Source: a virus
Direction: 5' to 3' (one strand)
Virus record (IMG/VR): IMGVR_UViG_3300001356_000003
Coordinates: 1-54,977 of that record
Length of the DNA: 54,977 bases
The first letter of the stretch is position 1; each line of letters opens with the position of its first letter. Under the pieces are notes generated by a model, which did not search any database, was not told the origin of the DNA, and saw nothing but the letters and a program-made list of their open reading frames with translations. A program made the translations under genes and the position numbers. Of this stretch, positions 41,827 through 51,854 are shown piece by piece.

Positions 41827-42477
41827 ATGACATTTATCGCTGTGCGCGCACCGACCTGCACGATGGTCGACACCGACACAAAGATCACGAACGGATCGAT
41901 CCTCGACGCCATCGCCAACCAGGGCTACGGAGGGATCCTCCGCTACACGCCGCTGCCGGGCAACAACCCCAAGGACGACATCGACCCGGATGAGCTCGAA
42001 CGGATCCTCACGCACCCGGCGCGCTTCCTCGCTGGGTTCATCCAACATCCGCGCGACCCAGGCTGGCATCCGGCGGCGTGCAACCCCGAGGCGGATGCGC
42101 TGACCTCCGTGGGGTGGGCCAAGGCCGCGGGCTACGCGCCCGGAACGCACGGATGGTTCGATGCCGAGGGGATGGCGAGCCCCGTGACGGAAGCGGAAGC
42201 CATCGCCTACTACAACCCGTACTGCCACGTGCTCGTCGAGGAAGGTTTCCGAGCCGGCGGCTACGCCGGGTACGACGACGCGCTGACCGCCGTCGATCTC
42301 TACGACCTGCACGATGCAGATGCGTACTGGTCCGACCTCGCCAAACGCAAAGTGGCCAAACGCGGGACGGCGATCGTCCAGCGCGCGACGATCAGGATCC
42401 TCGGTCTGCCGTTCGATCCGAACGACGTGGCCCCGGATCTGCTCGGAGAGACGCCCTACTTCACCCAGGCGGCATGA
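41827..42477 (+). CDS. Glycoside-hydrolase-like (DUF1906/Rv2525c-type) protein
   Basis: 216 aa. MVDTDTKITNGSILDAIANQ, GILRYTP, HGWFDAEGM and YNPYCHVLVEEGFRAGGYAG follow the TIM-barrel order of DUF1906 proteins, which are related to glycoside hydrolases and occur in mycobacterial cell-wall proteins and phage endolysins. The Asp-x-Glu after the central strand (DAE) could be the acid site. No signal peptide, so export would need a holin-type route or packaging. Confidence 0.7.
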   Translation: MTFIAVRAPTCTMVDTDTKITNGSILDAIANQGYGGILRYTPLPGNNPKDDIDPDELERILTHPARFLAGFIQHPRDPGWHPAACNPEADALTSVGWAKAAGYAPGTHGWFDAEGMASPVTEAEAIAYYNPYCHVLVEEGFRAGGYAGYDDALTAVDLYDLHDADAYWSDLAKRKVAKRGTAIVQRATIRILGLPFDPNDVAPDLLGETPYFTQAA

Positions 42478-42582
42478 GAAGGAATCTTCCGATCCGTAAC
42501 GGTTCTTCTCCTCACACGACCCGAAACCGCTCGCAACTCCGCGATCTTCCTGTTGGCCGCGCTCTTGCGATAGCTGCCCGCC

Positions 42583-42825
42583 ATGAGCGAATGGGGAAAT
42601 GGACGGTGCCCTTGCTGTCGCAAGCAAACGGAGACCGCACTCGGCCTGCTCTGCAACCGAACGGCGCGCGGGTGGGACAACCTCATGGGTCGCGAGCGCG
42701 CCGCAGAGCTCGCGCGCGCCGGCACCTGCCCGTGGTGCGGGCGAACGACGACGACGCCTGCGCGCATCCTGCTCGGACGGTTCGAGCCGCAGCTCCAGGC
42801 GTACACGCGGGAGCTGTCGTGGTGA
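42583..42825 (+). CDS. Zinc-ribbon miniprotein, 80 aa
   Basis: CPCC near residue 9, a single Cys (LLCN), then CPWCG form the metal site; the rest is Arg-rich helix. ATAGCT lies seven bases before the ATG and may be a leaderless promoter. GTGA overlap with the next gene. Function unknown. Confidence 0.6.
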   Translation: MSEWGNGRCPCCRKQTETALGLLCNRTARGWDNLMGRERAAELARAGTCPWCGRTTTTPARILLGRFEPQLQAYTRELSW

Positions 42826-42980
42826 GGCAGTACCTTGTCGAAGAAACCGACGTCGCCATCGTGGAGCGCGCAGCCAAACGCCTCTTCACCGAGCGCCGGC
42901 TAACCGGCGACGAGATGCGCAATCTGGCGCAAACCCTCGCGGCGGTCGCGAGTCGCGTTCGGGAGATCCCACTGCCATGA
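42822..42980 (+). CDS. Small helical protein, 52 aa
   Basis: GTG 42822 overlaps the previous stop and the end forms ATGA with the next gene. EETDVAIVERAAKRLFTERR and MRNLAQTLAAVASRV suggest two helices. Not recognised. Confidence 0.5.
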   Translation: MRQYLVEETDVAIVERAAKRLFTERRLTGDEMRNLAQTLAAVASRVREIPLP

Positions 42981-43156
42981 GCCGTTCACGCGGTGGGCGC
43001 CGCTGCCGCATCCGATGCTGCTGCGATCGGCCGTCCCCCGTGTCCTTCGTGGAGCTCGCACACGCACGAAGAGAGGCAGTGGACGCGATGGACTCGGAAG
43101 TCTGGTGGTGGTTCGAGTGCTGGTCGTGCGGGTATGTCTGCACGTGCGAGGTCTAG
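42977..43156 (+). CDS. Cys-rich miniprotein, 59 aa
   Basis: CRIRCCCD near the N-terminus and CWSCGYVCTCEV at the C-terminus, with WWWF between, look like a zinc-binding knuckle. Coupled by ATGA to the preceding gene. Function unknown. Confidence 0.5.
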   Translation: MSRSRGGRRCRIRCCCDRPSPVSFVELAHARREAVDAMDSEVWWWFECWSCGYVCTCEV

Positions 43157-43157
43157 G

Positions 43158-43457
43158 GTGAACTCACTGCTGCGCGATCACCCGTGGGCGTTCGAAGAGG
43201 CCGTGCGGCTCGCCGGCCGCGAAGGCGACGAACAAGCATTCGCGCGCGAGCTCGAGGAAGCGATGTGGGCCGGCGACGTCGACCGGCTCTGCGAAATGGC
43301 GGGGTGCGGCTGCTGCTGCGGGGAGCACACCTTCGAAGGGTGTCCGTCCCGCGTGTGGGGCGGCTGCCGAGGGCAGGGATCGATGACGCGGGCGGAGCTC
43401 GAGTCATGGATGGCACACTACGAGCGATTCCACGGCTTGCCGCGTGAGCAGTTCTAA
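43158..43457 (+). CDS. Hypothetical protein with Cys cluster, 99 aa
   Basis: GTG 43158 one base after the preceding stop. Helical N-terminus (NSLLRDHPWAFEEAVRLAGR), then GCGCCCGEHTFEGCP and a Gly/Cys-rich region, then a helical end. Likely metal-binding. Last gene of the 42.6-43.5 kb cluster; convergent with the next gene. Confidence 0.5.
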   Translation: MNSLLRDHPWAFEEAVRLAGREGDEQAFARELEEAMWAGDVDRLCEMAGCGCCCGEHTFEGCPSRVWGGCRGQGSMTRAELESWMAHYERFHGLPREQF

Positions 43458-43458
43458 G

Positions 43459-43683
43459 TCACTCCTCAAGCAGTTCGTCTAGGCACCTTACCGAGCACAC
43501 GACGAGCAACTTCGGCGATTCACCCTCGTACGCAGGACCCTCGATGCCGATCCACGCCTGGTCGGAGAGGAGCTGGACCATCTCGGGGGCCTCCGGATGC
43601 GGCGAGGTGGTCGAGTAAGCCGTGATCGGTTCCCCGCAGATGATGCAGGACAGCTTGCGCGTGATCTCCTTCGCCCAAGGCAT
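43459..43683 (-). CDS. Small zinc-finger-like protein, 74 aa
   Basis: CIICGEPI near residue 13 and CSVRCLDELLEE at the end supply four Cys, as in MYM/YacG-like treble clefts. It starts next to a short non-coding stretch. Function unknown. Confidence 0.5.
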   Translation of the reverse strand: MPWAKEITRKLSCIICGEPITAYSTTSPHPEAPEMVQLLSDQAWIGIEGPAYEGESPKLLVVCSVRCLDELLEE

Positions 43684-44248
43684 GAATTGGCCACCCTACC
43701 CCATGAGAGCGACGGCCGTGGTGGTAACGGCCCCTTTACGGGGCCTCCCACGGGTTGCATTCGCTCTTCTCCATGCGTTCGCGCTGACCAGCCTTGGTGG
43801 AGTCGCGGGCATCCGAGAGCCCGGTCCGCAAGAGCGCCGCAATCATCCTCTTCACGTGCGTAGTCGGTCTGAGGCTCCCGACGGCCTCGCGGTGTTTCGC
43901 GTGCGAGCATTCCGCCGCTCGGCCACCCTGAAGTCCTCAGCCACCCGATGGCTGGGCGCTGTCTGTCTCGTGTATTGACGCCCCGGCAGGTACTCGAGAT
44001 CCTCGCTGCCGGGACGCACCGCGGATTTCTAGGCCGCGATGAGGTGCGCGTTGTCGTTCGCAGATAAAAACGGCTCGCTTGATCAAGACCGGGTCGAGCG
44101 CCGGTCGCACGCAGACGACTGTTCTTCTCCTCCGTCGAATCCTTTCGACCCCGAATGGGAGAAGACTACCTGAGCGGCCGTGAGGCGCGCAACCGCTACC
44201 CCGCCGCCGGCGACCGGTGGTACGTTCTCCTCCGTGGAAGAGACTGCC
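43684..44248. other. Non-coding stretch with several hairpins
   Basis: I see no convincing gene in these 565 bases; the plus-strand frame 43622-43978 has no protein-like composition. Hairpins are present: GGCCCC-tttac-GGGGCC (43729-43745), CCCGGCAG/CTGCCGGG (43982-44013) and a nested structure at 44124-44164. None has a U-run. Confidence 0.4.
44124..44164. other. Nested hairpin, possible structured RNA
   Basis: Outer arms CTTCTCC and GGAGAAG (7 bp) enclose GTCGA-atcctt-TCGAC (5 bp). It lies upstream of the 48-aa gene and the large fibre. Not a recognised RNA family. Confidence 0.25.
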
Positions 44249-44395
44249 ATGATCCGCCGACCGTACATCCCGCCGCGCATGCAGCCGTTGGACGAAACCA
44301 ATCCCCGCGCAGTCGCCCTCCGAGCCACGCTCGACGAAGCGCAGCTTGAGCGGCTCGCGAAGGCTGCATCGCGAACACAGCCGCCGATTCCATGA
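44249..44395 (+). CDS. Small hypothetical protein, 48 aa
   Basis: ATG 44249 with GGAAGAG upstream. RRPYIPPRMQPLDETNP then RATLDEAQLERLAKAAS gives a basic N-terminus and one helix. A TACGTT box lies 31 bases before the ATG. Not recognised. Confidence 0.4.
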   Translation: MIRRPYIPPRMQPLDETNPRAVALRATLDEAQLERLAKAASRTQPPIP

Positions 44396-44474
44396 GTTAG
44401 CGGCCTCCGCTGGGCATCCCGCGGTATGCCCATCTCGCGCACTGCGACGACGTTCTAGCCGAAAAAAGCTTCGA

Positions 44475-44503
44475 TTGACCCGTCAAGAGCGCAGCGTGAG
44501 GCT
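44475..44503 (+). promoter_or_regulatory. Conserved fibre promoter 2
   Basis: TTGACC (44475), 17 bases, GAGGCT (44498-44503), 13 bases to ATG 44517. Shares TTGACCCGTCAAG plus flanking GTTCTAGC and A-rich sequence with the region before 38588. Confidence 0.6.
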
Positions 44504-44516
44504 CTAGCAGAGCCGT

Positions 44517-46622
<2,106 letters not shown>

Positions 46623-46626
46623 AAAT

Positions 46627-47001
46627 ATGGCCGCTCCCGCTACCCCCATCGTCAACGCCACGCTCGCCAACGCGTTGGCCGTCGGGCAAGCAGCTCCCGT
46701 CGCCGACGGGAACTCGGGTGCGAACTTCACAGTCGACTGGACGAAGGGGGCGACCCACAAGATCACCCTTAGTGCTACGTGCACGTTCGTATTCACCGCC
46801 CCCATCGGCCCTGTCACCAACGAGAACTTGACGATCTACCTCACCCAGAACGGTGGATTCACGGCGACGTGGCCGGGCACGGTCAAGTGGACCGGAAGCG
46901 CGGCGCCGACGCTGACGAGCACAGCGGCCGCTGTGGACATCATCACCTTCAAGTGGGACGGGACGAATTACTGGGGAATCCTAAGCCCCAACTTCGGATA
47001 G
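46627..47001 (+). CDS. Virion-fibre-type beta domain protein, 124 aa
   Basis: GANFTVDWTKGATHKITLSA, LTIYLTQNGGFTATWPG and VKWTGSAAPTLTSTAAAVD follow a pattern I know from distal domains of phage tail-fibre proteins, ending in a strand with WDGTNYWGI. No signal peptide or tag. Five bases after the collagen fibre, so it may cap or extend it. Confidence 0.65.
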   Translation: MAAPATPIVNATLANALAVGQAAPVADGNSGANFTVDWTKGATHKITLSATCTFVFTAPIGPVTNENLTIYLTQNGGFTATWPGTVKWTGSAAPTLTSTAAAVDIITFKWDGTNYWGILSPNFG

Positions 47002-47004
47002 ATC

Positions 47005-47688
47005 GTGGCTGGACCCACATTCGTTCAGGGGGCGGTCAACAGCGACGGCGCCGGAACTGGAGTTGCTACGCTTGCGCAAGCGTTCGGATCCAACAACGTC
47101 ACTGGCAATGCAATCGCGGTTATTGTCACATCATTCGACACGCGAGCGAACCTTACCAACACCTCAGTGAGTGACGCACCCGGCGGGGGTGCCAGCAACA
47201 AATACTCACTGGTTGGTACTTTCGTAAACGTGGCGTCAGGGTGCTCGATACACGCCTACCTGGCCTCCAACATAAAGGCCGGCGCCAATACGGTGACTGT
47301 CAACTGGGGCACTGGCGGCGGCGACTTCCCTGATCTGTGGATCGTCGAAACGACATCGGCAATATTCGATGCTGTAGGGTTTGGCGGGGCTGCGTCGGGA
47401 GGAACGGCGCAAGGGATGAGCGCCACAGTCGTGCCGGTAGCCAGTAACGACTTGATTATTGAGACAGGTATCGTCGGATCGCACATCACGGCCGCTGAGG
47501 CAGGATATACCCAAAAGGTGCCTGGCGCAGGGATCGATAACAATGGTGCATTCCTAGCTACCAAGGCAGGAGCTGCCGTCGGATCCCAAGCCGTGACGAT
47601 GTCTCAAAACACATCGGACATCTGGGCGATGGTGGCGTTGGCCCTACAATCGTCAGCCGCGAATTGTATTTTCTTTGGTAGCGACTAA
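47005..47688 (+). CDS. Beta-sandwich head protein, 227 aa
   Basis: GTG 47005, three bases after the previous stop. Repeated strands (GNAIAVIVTSFDTRANLTN, NTVTVNWGTGGGDFPDLWIV) resemble jelly-roll surface domains common in phage and secreted adhesins. It ends NCIFFGSD, a C-terminus matched by the next protein (NCVFYADS). Codon use is less GC-biased than in the collagen genes, hinting at separate acquisition. Confidence 0.6.
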   Translation: MAGPTFVQGAVNSDGAGTGVATLAQAFGSNNVTGNAIAVIVTSFDTRANLTNTSVSDAPGGGASNKYSLVGTFVNVASGCSIHAYLASNIKAGANTVTVNWGTGGGDFPDLWIVETTSAIFDAVGFGGAASGGTAQGMSATVVPVASNDLIIETGIVGSHITAAEAGYTQKVPGAGIDNNGAFLATKAGAAVGSQAVTMSQNTSDIWAMVALALQSSAANCIFFGSD

Positions 47689-49019
47689 TGGCAAGCAGAT
47701 TTCCACTCGTCATCCCTACTGGAAAACGGTATCTTGTCGATCAATTCGGAGTACCGTTTCAGATGCGTGGAGACTCCGGTTGGAACATCGGCATTTCACT
47801 AAATAGCTCCGGCATCACACAGTACGTGCAGGATCGGATCGCTCGGGGGTTCAACACCACGTTGCTGTATATGGCGCCCGTTGGACCGGACGGGAGTACG
47901 GCGGCCAACCTCAACGGAGATCAGCCGTTTTTGAAAGCCACCGACGGGAGCACGTACACCAATCGATCCCAATTGGCCGATTTCTCCACATGGAATACAG
48001 CCTATTTCGATCAGTGGGACTTGGCAATCAACACATGCGCGACCTACGGAATGATGGTACTTCTATTCCCAGCATACCTCGGGTTCAACGGGGGTAACCA
48101 AGGCTGGTACACTGATCTCCAGGCGAACAGCGGTGCTAAACGAACAGCCTATGGCAACTTCTTCGGGTCAAGATACACGAGCTTTCCAAACATTATTTAC
48201 GTTATGGGCGGTGATTATAATCCAGCCGACACGAGCTCGACGATCGCCATAGCGACCGCGATCGTCGCGGCCGATTCGACTCATCTGATGACGGCCCACT
48301 GCGCAGACGGTACCAACGCGAGCACAGAGTGGGGTGGCCAATCCTGGCTCACGGTAGACAGTGTGTACACAGATGTCCAAAATGGGCATCCGTGGATCCA
48401 CACGAACATGCAGTCGTCGTATACCGGTCAATCACGACCGTCGTTCATGATCGAAAGCTGCTACGAGTTCGATAACTCCGGCACCGAACAGCTTATTCGT
48501 CAGGAAAATTGGGAGTCGCTACTCAACGGAGGAATGGGATACACCTTTGGTAGCGGCGGTTCCGTGGCCCCAAAGCCGCTCTGGGAGTTTCTCACGAGCT
48601 GGCCGACGTTGCTCGGAACAACAGGCGCCCTTGGCAGCAACGTCGTCAACAACCTCATGGCTTCGCGTGCCTGGTGGCTCCTCGTGCCCGATACAGGATT
48701 CACCTTCTTGACCAACGGCGGCAGCTACAGCGGGGCCGCTTTCGCGAGCGCTGCGCAAGCCTCCGACGGCTCATGGGGCGCCATCTACGTGCCCACCAAT
48801 GAATCGTTGACCGTTGCCCTATCCGGGTTCACTCGTCGCGTCGGCGCCTTTTGGATGGACCCCACAAGCGGTAGCGTGCAATCGGCCGTCAACGGAACAC
48901 TCGGGACGTCGGGCAGCCACACGTTCGCCGCCACTCCAGGCACCAACGCCGCTGGTGACAACGACTGGGTGCTGCTCTTCGAGGCGCCGAACAACTGCGT
49001 CTTCTACGCCGATTCTTGA
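47688..49019 (+). CDS. GH140/DUF4038-like glycoside hydrolase
   Basis: 443 aa; TAATG overlap with the previous gene. FGVPFQMRGDSGWNIGISLN and RIARGFNTTLLYMAP match the start of DUF4038 apiosidase-like TIM barrels; PNIIYVMGGDYNPAD and SFMIESCYEFD fall where the acid/base and nucleophile lie in that family. The C-terminal 100 residues are a beta domain ending NCVFYADS. No signal peptide. As part of a fibre locus it could be a depolymerase that degrades capsule or other surface glycan. Confidence 0.7.
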   Translation: MASRFPLVIPTGKRYLVDQFGVPFQMRGDSGWNIGISLNSSGITQYVQDRIARGFNTTLLYMAPVGPDGSTAANLNGDQPFLKATDGSTYTNRSQLADFSTWNTAYFDQWDLAINTCATYGMMVLLFPAYLGFNGGNQGWYTDLQANSGAKRTAYGNFFGSRYTSFPNIIYVMGGDYNPADTSSTIAIATAIVAADSTHLMTAHCADGTNASTEWGGQSWLTVDSVYTDVQNGHPWIHTNMQSSYTGQSRPSFMIESCYEFDNSGTEQLIRQENWESLLNGGMGYTFGSGGSVAPKPLWEFLTSWPTLLGTTGALGSNVVNNLMASRAWWLLVPDTGFTFLTNGGSYSGAAFASAAQASDGSWGAIYVPTNESLTVALSGFTRRVGAFWMDPTSGSVQSAVNGTLGTSGSHTFAATPGTNAAGDNDWVLLFEAPNNCVFYADS

Positions 49020-49027
49020 AGAGGTGG

Positions 49028-49033
49028 TAAAGT
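49028..49033 (+). promoter_or_regulatory. Leaderless-type -10 box
   Basis: TAAAGT ends six bases before ATG 49040; no Shine-Dalgarno between. The -35 is not clear. Confidence 0.35.
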
Positions 49034-49039
49034 TCCCGA

Positions 49040-49447
49040 ATGAGCGGCTACCACTACCTCCTCTCCGGCGGCCGGCTCGCGCAGGGGAGCGCCCCGCCTC
49101 CTCGCGCACGCATCCCCTTCGACGTCGTCGTGCTCGCGGCCGAGGAATACCAGCCGGATCTGCCCGGCTACCGCGTGCTGCACGTGCCGCTCGACGATGG
49201 GCCCCCGCCGGACAAGGTGACTCGCCTGCGCATCCGGAGCGCCGCGCGAACGGTGGCGGACCATGTGCGGATCGGACATCGCGTGATCGTTACTTGCTGG
49301 CAGGGCCGCAACCGTTCCGGGGTCATTGCGGGCCTGGCGCTCGTCGAGCTCGGGGTGCCGCGGGACCGCGCCGTCCGCCGCATCCGAGAACTCCGCGATG
49401 GCCTGACGAACCCTTACTTCCGTGCGATGGTCGAGGGCAGGCCGTGA
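49040..49447 (+). CDS. Dual-specificity-type protein phosphatase
   Basis: 135 aa. CWQGRNRSG is the Cys-x5-Arg phosphatase loop, with the general-acid Asp probably in VPLDDGPPP. Compact size and PFDVVVLAAEE / YRVLHVPLDD strands fit DSP/PTP-like enzymes. Substrates may be phosphoproteins, phosphoinositides or capped nucleotides. Followed by a 19-aa frame and a second phosphatase. Confidence 0.85.
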   Translation: MSGYHYLLSGGRLAQGSAPPPRARIPFDVVVLAAEEYQPDLPGYRVLHVPLDDGPPPDKVTRLRIRSAARTVADHVRIGHRVIVTCWQGRNRSGVIAGLALVELGVPRDRAVRRIRELRDGLTNPYFRAMVEGRP

Positions 49448-49503
49448 ACCCCCTCCGGTTGCTGGCCTGGCTGCTGGCCGCCCTCGCGGAGTGCACCCCA
49501 TGA
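49444..49503 (+). CDS. 19-aa coupling peptide
   Basis: GTG 49444 overlaps the stop of the first phosphatase (GTGA) and its own stop overlaps the next start (ATGA). It encodes a hydrophobic peptide (VNPLRLLAWLLAALAECTP). Its main effect may be to carry ribosomes from one phosphatase gene to the other. Confidence 0.4.
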   Translation: MNPLRLLAWLLAALAECTP

Positions 49504-50060
49504 AGCTGCCCCGGTTCGTGCTGTCCGTCCTGGCCCTCTTCGGATGTGGATTCGGGTTTCACGAGACCGTGACGCCGGCAGGCACCCCGAACCTCGTCTC
49601 CTTCGCCCCACGCATGTGGCGGATGGGCCAACCACCGAACGAGGCGGCATGGAAGGAGCTCGCGGCGCGCATCGCCCCGAGCGGCGAGCGGGTCGTCATC
49701 GTCAAGCTCAACGACGACGAGGAGGGATCCGACGATCCTGCCACCACGCTCGGCTGGAAGGTTCTCAAATTCCCGATGCCGCCCGAGGACGACAAACCGT
49801 GGTCCGTCCTGATCAAACCGTCCGTAGAGCAGGTCATGGGCGCAGTGCAAGTCATCCACTACGCATGGACGCAAGGCTACGTGGTCGCTTTCCACTGCTC
49901 GCACGGCCGCGATCGGACGGGCCTCGTCAGCGCGCTCGAGGGCAGAAAGATGTTCGGGTGGTCTCGGTCCCAAATGGAGAAGGACATGACCGACCACGGG
50001 TTTCGCTGGGTGGACGTGGACCTGACAGCTTATTTCTTCGAAGACGCGGCGACGCGCTAG
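49500..50060 (+). CDS. Exported protein phosphatase (PTP/DSP), lipoprotein-like
   Basis: 186 aa. N-terminal signal (KLPRFVLSVLALFGCGFG, possible lipobox LFGC). FHCSHGRDRTG is the Cys-x5-Arg loop and PMPPEDD a likely general-acid loop. It would act outside the cytoplasm, unlike its upstream partner. Its stop shares the palindrome CTAG with the convergent gene. Confidence 0.85.
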   Translation: MKLPRFVLSVLALFGCGFGFHETVTPAGTPNLVSFAPRMWRMGQPPNEAAWKELAARIAPSGERVVIVKLNDDEEGSDDPATTLGWKVLKFPMPPEDDKPWSVLIKPSVEQVMGAVQVIHYAWTQGYVVAFHCSHGRDRTGLVSALEGRKMFGWSRSQMEKDMTDHGFRWVDVDLTAYFFEDAATR

Positions 50061-50236
50061 TCGTGCGTCGCGTCCTCGACCCCGGTGCCGGGCGGCGCAG
50101 GGCCATCGACTTGCGCTGGCGCCGCCGCCGCGCGCGGCCGCTCCTGCGCTCGAAGATCCTTCTCGCACGCCGCGCACGTGCGTGTCGCATTGACAAGGCG
50201 GAGCCGGTGGCAGCGGCGGCAAATGAGTGTTCGCAT
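50057..50236 (-). CDS. Zinc-ribbon miniprotein, 59 aa
   Basis: From ATG 50236. CRRCHRLRLVNATRTCAACE is a Cys4 zinc ribbon; the rest is Pro/Ala-rich. TACCGT lies nine bases upstream of the ATG. Function unknown. Confidence 0.55.
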   Translation of the reverse strand: MRTLICRRCHRLRLVNATRTCAACEKDLRAQERPRAAAAPAQVDGPAPPGTGVEDATHD

Positions 50237-50257
50237 GGAGACCTTACGGTATCCCAA

Positions 50258-50468
50258 GAGACCCTTGACCGGCTACGCTTCGTCGCGCGCGCGCCGCCTC
50301 GAACCCTCGGGCTTCCTCCCTCGATCCAATTCGGGCTCGAGGGTCCTTTCTCCCGAGGCACGGTAGGCGGTGCGCGCACTTCAAATCGACCGGATGGAGC
50401 GTAGGCTGGGGCTGCGTTTCCTCTACGGTCCTTGGCCGGCCGCCTGCGTCCCCGCGACAACCGTTCCA
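50258..50468. other. Non-coding stretch with nested hairpin
   Basis: No gene is visible here. Bases 50305-50358 can fold as CCTCGGG/CCCGAGG enclosing CCCTCGA/TCGAGGG (7 bp each). TTGACC occurs at 50269 on the plus strand, but no clear -10 or downstream gene follows. Possible structured RNA or bidirectional termination signal. Confidence 0.3.
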
Positions 50469-50990
50469 TCACGCGGTCCTGAGCCGTCCCTGGTGCAGCA
50501 CCCCGTGCCACTGGGGGTGGCCGAACGAACCGCCGCCCGCGCTGCACGTCGGTCCGGGGTCCTTGGCCACGTGCAGTGATCCGGGGACCCGCGGGTCCCC
50601 GCTCCGGCACCAGCACCGATGCAGGGTGTCGGCCGGCAGGGTACAATTTGCCGCGCGTGCGTCGAGATTCCAGATGTGCCATAGCCAGCCGTACTCCGGT
50701 GTGCCGATCCCCCACTCGTCCTTCGCAGGGGTCACGACGAAGAGGTGCTGTCCGTCGCAGTGGGTCCAGGCGCATGCCCCCTCGGCTTCGTCGAGCGCGT
50801 GCGCGCGATGGAAGAAAACATCGCCCGGGACTTTGTCGACCACCGTACCGTCCAGCGTTCGGTACGTCGGGATGCTCGTGGTGCAGCCCGCGATCGTGCA
50901 GTCGGGGTACGGGCACGGATGCTTGTCGATCGTCTCGACGAGGAATCGAATTGGGACGTCGAAATCGCGGGCGCTCGGATCGGTGCTCAT
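50469..50990 (-). CDS. Hypothetical Cys/His-rich protein, 173 aa
   Basis: ATG 50990, ATGA overlap with the upstream gene. HPCPYPDCTIAGC, WTHCDGQHLFVVTPAKDEWG, and CWCRSGDPRVPGSLHVAKD give several possible metal ligands. The last block resembles short phage proteins of unknown function with a Cys/His core. No enzyme motif. Confidence 0.5.
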   Translation of the reverse strand: MSTDPSARDFDVPIRFLVETIDKHPCPYPDCTIAGCTTSIPTYRTLDGTVVDKVPGDVFFHRAHALDEAEGACAWTHCDGQHLFVVTPAKDEWGIGTPEYGWLWHIWNLDARAANCTLPADTLHRCWCRSGDPRVPGSLHVAKDPGPTCSAGGGSFGHPQWHGVLHQGRLRTA

Positions 50991-51253
50991 GATACCGGGA
51001 TCCACTTCCCTTCGCGGATGTGCCCGTGGAATTGGCAGGCACGGCAGAGGATCGAGGGCGACAGCGTGAGCGGGTGGACCTGCTCTACGACCCACCCGTC
51101 CTGCCACGGGGGCTCTGTGCCCATGAAGTCCTCGCACTCGACCCCGTGGCAGAGGTGCCACCAGGCGATGCCCTCGAGAACTCCGTCGAGGTAGCGGCGT
51201 TCGACCCGGACCCCGGATCCGCAGCCCTCGATCGGGTCCTTCGTGCACTCCAC
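50987..51253 (-). CDS. Hypothetical Cys-rich protein, 88 aa
   Basis: GTG 51253. GIAWWHLCHGVECEDFMG and LCRACQFHGHIREGKWIPV suggest a zinc-ribbon fold; the second block looks like small phage-encoded proteins. Translationally coupled to the 173-aa gene. Confidence 0.5.
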   Translation of the reverse strand: MECTKDPIEGCGSGVRVERRYLDGVLEGIAWWHLCHGVECEDFMGTEPPWQDGWVVEQVHPLTLSPSILCRACQFHGHIREGKWIPVS

Positions 51254-51308
51254 CCTGTCAGATTAGCTCACGCCAGCGCCTCGGCATGATCGACGGAAGA
51301 ATCGACAC

Positions 51309-51410
51309 CATGTCACGTTTACCGAGGACGAGGCGGCGGACCTCGTCGCCGTGTTCGAGTGGGCCATGCGTCACGCGTTCCGCACACGGCGGGCACTCAG
51401 GAAGCCGTAG
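51309..51410 (+). pseudogene. Fragment of a small helical protein
   Basis: A protein-like frame (VTFTEDEAADLVAVFEWAMR then HAFRTRRALRKP) ends at TAG 51410 but has no start codon in frame back to a stop at 51260. Probably a decayed gene or one with a frameshift upstream near the ATG at 51286. Confidence 0.3.
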
Positions 51411-51606
51411 TCATCAGACTGCGCAGCCCACGGATCACCCGCTCGATCGCTTCTCCGCGCTCGTCGTCGAGCTTAGCGCGCAGCCGCTGGAGGTGCTCGA
51501 GAGTTGCCTGATCATCGTCTTCGTCCATGATCCGACCGCTTGAAGCGAACGCGCCGTACATCACCAACACCCGCGACAACTCCTCGCGAGATGGAACGCG
51601 ACTCAT
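51397..51606 (-). CDS. Small hypothetical protein, 69 aa
   Basis: SRVPSREELSRVLVMYGAF then a charged helix (ATLEHLQRLRAKLDDERGEA). ATGA overlap with the XRE gene. Last gene of the DUF4160/DUF2442 set. Confidence 0.45.
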   Translation of the reverse strand: MSRVPSREELSRVLVMYGAFASSGRIMDEDDDQATLEHLQRLRAKLDDERGEAIERVIRGLRSLMTTAS

Positions 51607-51854
51607 GTTCTGGCGCCTCCGTCGAACAAGTCGAGCAGGTAGCGTCGACCATCGATAACAACCGCTACCTCGGTAGCGCCACCGATGGCAGCGGCGTAGC
51701 GCGCGAGCGTTGAGAGCTTGACATCCCGACGCGACTCGAGAAGTGACACGTCGCCCTGCGCCATCCTCGCTGCGCGCGAGACGTCGATCTGCGTCTTGCC
51801 GAGCGCCATTCGCAACGACCGCAGGTTGTAACGGCGTCGGATCTTGGACCGCAT
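51603..51854 (-). CDS. XRE-family helix-turn-helix regulator
   Basis: 83 aa; ATG 51854 overlaps the upstream stop as TGATG (GTG 51857 is an alternative). RMALGKTQIDVSRAARMAQG followed by DVSLLESRRDVKLSTLARYA is a complete XRE HTH. The C-terminal strands (EVAVVIDGRRYLLDL) may dimerise. It probably controls this small operon. Confidence 0.85.
   Translation of the reverse strand: MRSKIRRRYNLRSLRMALGKTQIDVSRAARMAQGDVSLLESRRDVKLSTLARYAAAIGGATEVAVVIDGRRYLLDLFDGGART

Noticed and set aside
43622-43978. 118-codon plus-strand frame
   Set aside because: Composition is not protein-like, it starts inside the opposite small zinc gene and crosses hairpins.
44124-44164. tRNA gene suggested by CGAATCC and TTCGACC strings
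   Set aside because: No cloverleaf or acceptor stem can be drawn; it folds as a simple nested hairpin.
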